From Asterella californica (taxonomy: Eukaryota > Streptophyta > Marchantiopsida > Marchantiales > Aytoniaceae), in contig JAYKYS010000138.1 in assembly GCA_036924285.1 (NCBI GenBank), positions 1 through 64,000 on the forward strand: a stretch of 64,000 nt of DNA, written 5' to 3'. Both the position numbers and the translations under genes were made by a program. The notes under the pieces are model-generated. The model was not told where the DNA came from. It made no database searches and saw nothing but the letters and a program-made list of their open reading frames with translations. This document shows, one piece after another, positions 58,662 through 64,000 of the stretch (within the stretch, counting starts at the first letter, position 1; the number at the start of each line of letters is the position of its first letter).

Positions 58662-61196
58662 ACCTGGTCTGGGATGATGGTGTATGAAGCAGGCCTGCAT
58701 GGGATCATTGTGATCAAGCACTGAGCTGGCTGATTGTCACTGATAAACGTCCCATCTCTGCGGGACCGAAACAGCTCATGCATATTTTGTCTGTTTTTTC
58801 ATTTTTGACCAATATATTGTTTAAAAGTTGGAAACCTCCCAATCAACGCATGAATGCCTTTAGATTCGCATTTGGAGATAACTCCAAAGGTGGCATAAAT
58901 TATTACACTGTTGGTCGCACAGCGCTTTTGTGACAACCTCGCACATTCATGTAACTGAAATGTATACAGTTGTCACACAACGCAGTCACATTGTCGGCAT
59001 TGTGTGGGAATAGGAGGAGTGTGCTTATACCTTGCCTGCAGGATGCACCTGTTGTAACACTGCTGCCCGCATGAGCACGAATTGTCATTTCACCACCGCT
59101 CATGACGGTCACGATTTGAGCCAGAATCCGAAACCATATGTGACAGGACTTTGGCATATAAGTCCTGTCAATTGACTTGCAAGGTACATATATCATCACC
59201 CTGTAACACTACATGACAGTCAATGACGACTGTGGTACTAATCATAAGTTTTGCCAGCTGTTCCAGGACTGTTCCAGGCTGATCTTTAAAACCACATGTG
59301 ACAAAGTTGCCTCAGATACTACATGCTTGACCTCGAGCCTTGCACGAACGATGCTCTCCAGCTCCTCAGCATTGTATGGTTCAAACCAAATCATTATGCA
59401 CAACAGTACAGGTCAAACCCTGAGTTGCGGCACAAAATTACTCTAGTGCATATTAGTCATGCTGACCTGCCAAGCATTAGCTCCAGGTTGGGGTTCACAC
59501 AAGAATGCCAAGCCACACTGCAAGCTTGCATATTCAATGCTGGTTTTGCGGCCTTGGAAGTGTCATGCCACAAGGAATTGGGACGCATGGCTACCTACAT
59601 AACATCATGACCTGTAGCTAGATGCGTTGCTGTAGTGTCAAAACACTTGTACTTATTCGTAGTGCTGATCTGACTTTGCAATGATTGGGCCCCACAAGAC
59701 TTGGCATGCTTCACTTGAAGACTATTGCAGCAAGTGCTCTGCTGCAGATTTTATCCAAGCATGCACTACCTGTCCATGGGTCCCAGCGTCTGTAGCTCTT
59801 GCAGCATTGTCACTGGTGACATGTGACACAGCAATGATCTGCAGATTGTGAACTGAGTGTCTGAGCGAATCCCTCAGCTTTTGCAACATCTGCATTTACA
59901 GTTGGTCGGAATGCTTGAGGTGTTTGAGCAATTTCGTGAATAGCAGATACACCTCGTGCGGCTCAGCAGTACAGGAGGTGACACAGCATAGGTCTGCTTT
60001 GTGGATTCATGCTGCTAAATTTGGCAGACGCTCATGGCTTGGACAACACCTTGGCATCATTACAGGTAACCCAACACCACTCACCAGCTTGCAGTTGGTT
60101 GCCAGCATGTCGACATAGGTAATCGGCAAGTACCACCTTGGTGAAAGCAACTTTTGACTGCCCATCAACATACATCTTGTCCAGTGTCTGTTCATACTTT
60201 CCAGAGAACTTCTTGTAGCCTATGATTTCCTGCAGTATGCACGAGCACTTTTGAGACTCGTTTGCATATTCAACACCACACATGACAACCCAAACTATCC
60301 AAGTCCTAAACTTGTAAGTCTGTAGCATCAGGCAGGACAGCCCAAACGCTCAGGGCTTGAGATGGTAGAGATGAGAGCAAGCATGTACCAAAAAACGAAT
60401 ATCTCAAATTGGCAAGCTGCAGACTGTACCCTGTGACAACATGCATTGATGGTTCTTGTAAAATCTTGACCCTTGTGGCGGCAGATCTGGACTTGCATGC
60501 GCAACACCACCCAATGTCTTGAGTGATCATGCCTAATTAGGCTAGCCAAAAACCTGCAAGTTTACTTTCTCTGTTTCCCCTGGTCTCAAATGCATTGCAG
60601 TTGTACAAAACTGCATGACTTTGTGCACAGACTCCTCAGGCTGGTTTGTGCCTCAACTTTGGTGTCTGCTCGCAGGCCAGACCCTGGTACCTTCATATGT
60701 AGCGCTCCTATTTTTTATGACAGTCTCATCTGGCCCTTTGATCCCCTGAGCTGATGTGTCTGGCATGCAGCTGTACTATTTTAGTAAAAATAATTTTACA
60801 TGCCCAAGTGGCTGTACATGTTGCCTCGTCCTTCGTGCGGCTAGTACTGCAATAGTCACTCATAGAGTCACTCATACATACTCCGAAAAACCAGAACTCA
60901 AGACTGACTGAGAGCTCTTGCAGCTTCGTCGTCATACACCATAAGGCCGAGCATGGTGCGGGGACAAGAGAAATTTTCCGCTCTGAATGCACAAGCCAAA
61001 AAAATCCTCTCTTCCCACGCATGGTTAACCATGCGTTCTCGCATCAGGGCTCTCTCAGGGTGATCAGTCATCTTGACTCATTGTCACTTCGTTTTAACAT
61101 TGGTCTTTTCAAGCGTTTCTGCCGAGTTCCACATGATCCTCAAAGCAAGTCCAGAGTGTCTTCGTCCAGGGCAAATGCAGAGTACTAATCACAATG
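58662..61196. other. Region without assigned gene; decayed minus-strand coding-like pieces
   Basis: Minus-strand pieces with protein-like composition appear at 60328-60080 (EYANESQKCSCILQEIIGYK, then VDGQSKVAFTKVVLADYLCR), about 59960-59880 (AQTPQAFRPTVNADVAKAEG), about 59870-59730 (DSLRHSVHNLQIIAVSHVTS, SDNAARATDAGTHGQVVHAW) and 59199-58903 (NADNVTALCDNCIHFSYMNV). They run in one direction but in different frames with stops. Together they look like one decayed gene or mobile-element protein of unknown family. Nothing else was recognised. Confidence 0.35.
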
Positions 61197-63702
61197 TCTA
61201 GCCTCAGCAAGGTGCGCAAGCTCTTGCCTGGGGCCTCGGACGAAAAGGCACATGGCTTGTGCCGAAGCACGTCAGCGGAGGACTGTATTACGCAAAGCAG
61301 AACTCGCACAGGTGAAGCGCTGGTGCTTGATGTTGATACAACTGGTCATATGCAGACTGAGTAAAACAGAGTAAATATATCAGGCTTGTCAGCATCGACC
61401 TCTGAACCTCTCAGAGGCATACCTGAAAGGCATACGGTTTCAAGCTCCGATGACAAAGCTTGGAGTTTAGCTGATTTCCGGATTCTGCATCAGCTAGAGA
61501 AGCCTATCCTCATCATATCTTATGACAGGTTGAGTAGCAGTACAACCTTAGGTTCTTGCTCACGAGATTCTGTCAAACACTTGAGCAGCTGTGATGCTGC
61601 AGCCTGGACCCCGCTCATGGCTTTCCCACAGTCCTGTTCCAGAACAGTGCCTGTCAGCAGCAGTTTGGCACTCCTAGGTACAACAAATCCCTGTAAGATC
61701 TTGCAAGCACCCGCTGCTGAGAACGCTATGTTCCAAAGCGTCCTGTGAGTGCAGATCTCACTTTGATTACCTGGAGTCGGTCGGCACCCTGACTGAGGAA
61801 ACTAGCAGCACTCGCCATCAGTGGCTACTTCAGGTTGCGCAGGTATCACCACCATGGCTTACTCACAGAGGGGGAGCAAATTTGTCAAAACTGAAAAGCA
61901 CTCATGCAAAACAAGATTGCTGACACACTGAACTACCGCTCTTTGCTGCAGCTGTATGCAATTGCTTCACCAGGCAAGGTGTTGTACTGTGTGTCCAGGC
62001 AAATGACACCTTCAAAGCCAATCTTGATGTCCAAGCTATGTTCCGACCCATCCTCTCAGGCATCTCAAGGGATATGCCCACCCGCCTGGTGCCCATTGAC
62101 AGTAAGGTAGCCACTGCTGCTGACTCCTAACATCAACAGCCACCCTGCCAGCTTGTGTTCTCAGCTTTCCAGCAACACCAGATCAATTTGCTAGTCATGC
62201 TTCAAACCATCCCCACAAATGCACCTTGGTGGCAACCCATTCAAGCTTGCATCAAAAGATGATGTCAGCAGGGGAGCTGTCAGCAGGGGGGGACTGTCAG
62301 CAGGGGGGCTGTCAGCAAGGGGCTTGCCAGCAGAGGGCCTGTCAGCACCCCGGCTGTGCAGACAGTATCTTTTGTCTGTGCACATCAAGACGCACTCCAG
62401 CCCATAGCAACATTGTACACTGCAGGTAATCCAGGTCCAGATCGGCCGCGGCAGGGTGGTGTCGGCAGCGCTGCACATCATGGAAGTGGATGCAAGCGCA
62501 GAGGACCTGCGTGCCAGAGCCATGAATGAGCGCAACCCAGTCCACAGCTACCTGTTCAGCAAGGCTGGCCCTCTGCTCACAGCCAATGCTGCTGGAGTGC
62601 GTGGCTTGCAAGCAGGCAGGACCCCAGGTGACTGCTGAATCACCCACCCTGCAACCCCCCCCCCCACCCCCCACCCCCCCCCCCTTCCCCTACCCCAATG
62701 CTGCTGGAGTGCATGGCCTGCAACAGCGCAGACCCTTAGGCGACTGCTGAACCCACCCTGGAAACCCCCCCAGGCCCCCCTTCCCCACTGATCTCTGAGT
62801 GTGTGGCCTGCAAGAGGGCAGACCCCTAGTTGACTGCTGATTGATTTTCTTCCCCACTGCCCACCCTGGAACTGAACTCCCCCCATTGCCCCCCTACTCC
62901 ACTGATCTTGGAGTGCGTGGCCTGCAAGAGGACAGACTTGCAGGTGACTGGCAACTGCTGGTCAGCTCAGGCATGCAGTGCATGTATCTGCTGGTTGATT
63001 TCCCCACCACCCATCTTGGGAAGTCCCCCACGCCCCTTGCCCCACAAATCTTGATCTCTTCTGCGGCTGGCCCCTTTGGGTAGCTGCAAGTCCCCCACGC
63101 CCCCCTACCGCACTAATCTTGGCCTGTCTTGTGGCTGACCCCTTTGGGTAATTGCAAGGTCATTTGTCAATACTGCAGCATTCAGATGCGCACTCATGTT
63201 GCACAAAACCAGGCTGCTGCCAGTGACAGTATGCCCAGCTGTCCTGCAAAGCGCTTTTGTACATCTGTCCTGCTGCAGACACTGCATGCAAAAGGCTGCA
63301 CACATTGATTGTGCGCTGAATCTCAGGGTTGTTGTCAGCAAGACCACTTGCACCAGCTGCCAGACCAGAACAGTTGAACAAGGCATCTTCTGCATTGTTC
63401 AAGCAACAGCCTTGTTTATGTGCAGCTTGCTCTCCCAAGGCACTGACTAGCAGCATTGCAGACTTGGTCTCCTGATACATTGATTCGCAGTTCCCAGTAT
63501 GCATCACCGTTAGTTCCACAAGCAGCACAAGCTGATACTGCTGCTGTTGCTAGTGTAGTGGCTCCCAAACCAAATGTGCAAGTCTGTATGACAGGACAAG
63601 CAGCCCCTGATTATCTACTGCTGCTGCTGCTGCTGCCTGCAGGACAAAACTGCAACCCCACCTACACCATCAGGGACTTGTTTCATGCAATACAGTACAG
63701 TG
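61197..63702 (+). CDS. PAS-domain protein, multi-exon, partly resolved
   Basis: Likely a PAS sensory protein of a type expanded in green algae. A plausible start at 61197 reads MSSLSKVRKLLPGASDEKAH up to a GT donor near 61311. Further pieces: DDKAWSLADFRILHQLEKPI then LIISYD (about 61452-61525), like the start of a PAS core; VGTLTEETSSTRHQWLLQ (about 61776-61833); exon 61999-62101 with NLDVQAMFRPILSGISRDMP and TRLVPID; exon 62426-62596 with VIQVQIGRGRVVSAALHIME, then NPVHSYLFSKAGPLLTANAA, a PAS entry motif; and an exon ending near 63702 with YTIRDLFHAIQYSG, the kind of segment that follows PAS in algal sensors. Several junctions are unresolved. No kinase, cyclase or other output domain is visible before the window ends. 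Confidence 0.5.
62586..63145. repeat. ~100-bp minisatellite copying an exon end and its donor
   Basis: GCTGGAGTGCGTGGCTTGCA, with ACTGCTGAAT and CCACCCTG following, recurs at about 62700, 62795 and 62905 with variants, separated by C-rich tracts (poly-C at 62655-62692). A related final unit (CTTGGGAAGTCCCCCACGCC / GGCTGACCCCTTTGGGTA) repeats at 63015-63150. The first copy contains the end of the PAS-gene exon and its GT donor (62597). Confidence 0.8.
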
Positions 63703-64000
63703 GTAAGACAGTTTTCACTGTTGCCTGACATCATACCTCAACCCTGAAAGCCCATAAGCATGATCCTGTTCACGTCAGCATGCCCGTGTCTGCCTTGTGG
63801 TGTGACTCGCAGTGATGCACAGCTGGTACCGCCATTGGGCCAAGAATTTCTGAGCTGATGGTAGATTTGACCAGATATGGATATATGTTGGCGATTCCTG
63901 CATGACGTCCTGATCAACAGAGGTCTGATCAAACAGCAGCTGCGTATGTGCTGCTGAGGCTCTTGACACATCAGTGATTGGCTCAGCGTTCTCAATTGCT

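Overview
The window is nuclear DNA of a photosynthetic eukaryote, most likely a chlorophyte green alga (possibly a trebouxiophyte; this is inference). The grounds are intron-dense genes with GT-AG and some GC-AG introns, acceptors that usually end in TGCAG, plant-type telomere motifs (CCCTAAA) inside introns, a DUF3598-family protein with a plastid-like leader, and many pentanucleotide satellites. No bacterial operon features, rRNA or intact tRNA gene were seen. Most long open frames are shadows. The real genes had to be read exon by exon.

Layout. 1-1426: minisatellites, then the C-terminal exons of a WDR89-like WD40 protein (+). 2422-11965: a complete NUP85/Nup75 nucleoporin gene in about 15 exons (+). 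12585-16268: a secreted SGNH/CE2-type carbohydrate esterase in at least six exons (+). 17319-18292: a possible secreted protein of unknown family (+). 18668-36528: a mobile-element block. It holds two direct copies of one large degenerate element (8.2 kb and 6.8 kb) carrying a kinase-fold gene on + and an array of treble-clef zinc repeats (DUF4379-like) on -, with a decayed MULE transposase plus SWIM finger between them. 38592-39302: an Mpv17/PMP22 membrane protein (-, only the first exons found). 39577-40860: a 5'-truncated LINE (-) ending about 80 bp before DDRGK1. 40938-44103: DDRGK1/UFBP1 (+), the ER adaptor of UFMylation. 45555-48738: a Dus1-type tRNA-dihydrouridine synthase (-), all seven exons resolved. 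49000-49860: F-box/LRR-like remnants. 50089-50434: a perfect miniature LTR element (TRIM) with 66-bp LTRs, a 5-bp target duplication and a tRNA-like core. 51105-58661: a DUF3598-family gene (+) in nine exons. 58662-61196: anonymous decayed coding-like sequence. 61197 to about 63710: a multi-exon PAS-domain protein (+) whose later intron holds a ~100-bp minisatellite.

The host genes are unrelated housekeeping functions (nuclear pore, tRNA modification, UFMylation, membrane, plastid, secretion) on both strands, so no operon-like co-operation is expected. Repeatedly, conserved exons are broken by one missing base at a G, C or T run, and restoring it rejoins the family match. This points to homopolymer under-calling in the assembly rather than pseudogenes. 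The element block also carries real decay (internal deletions and in-frame stops).
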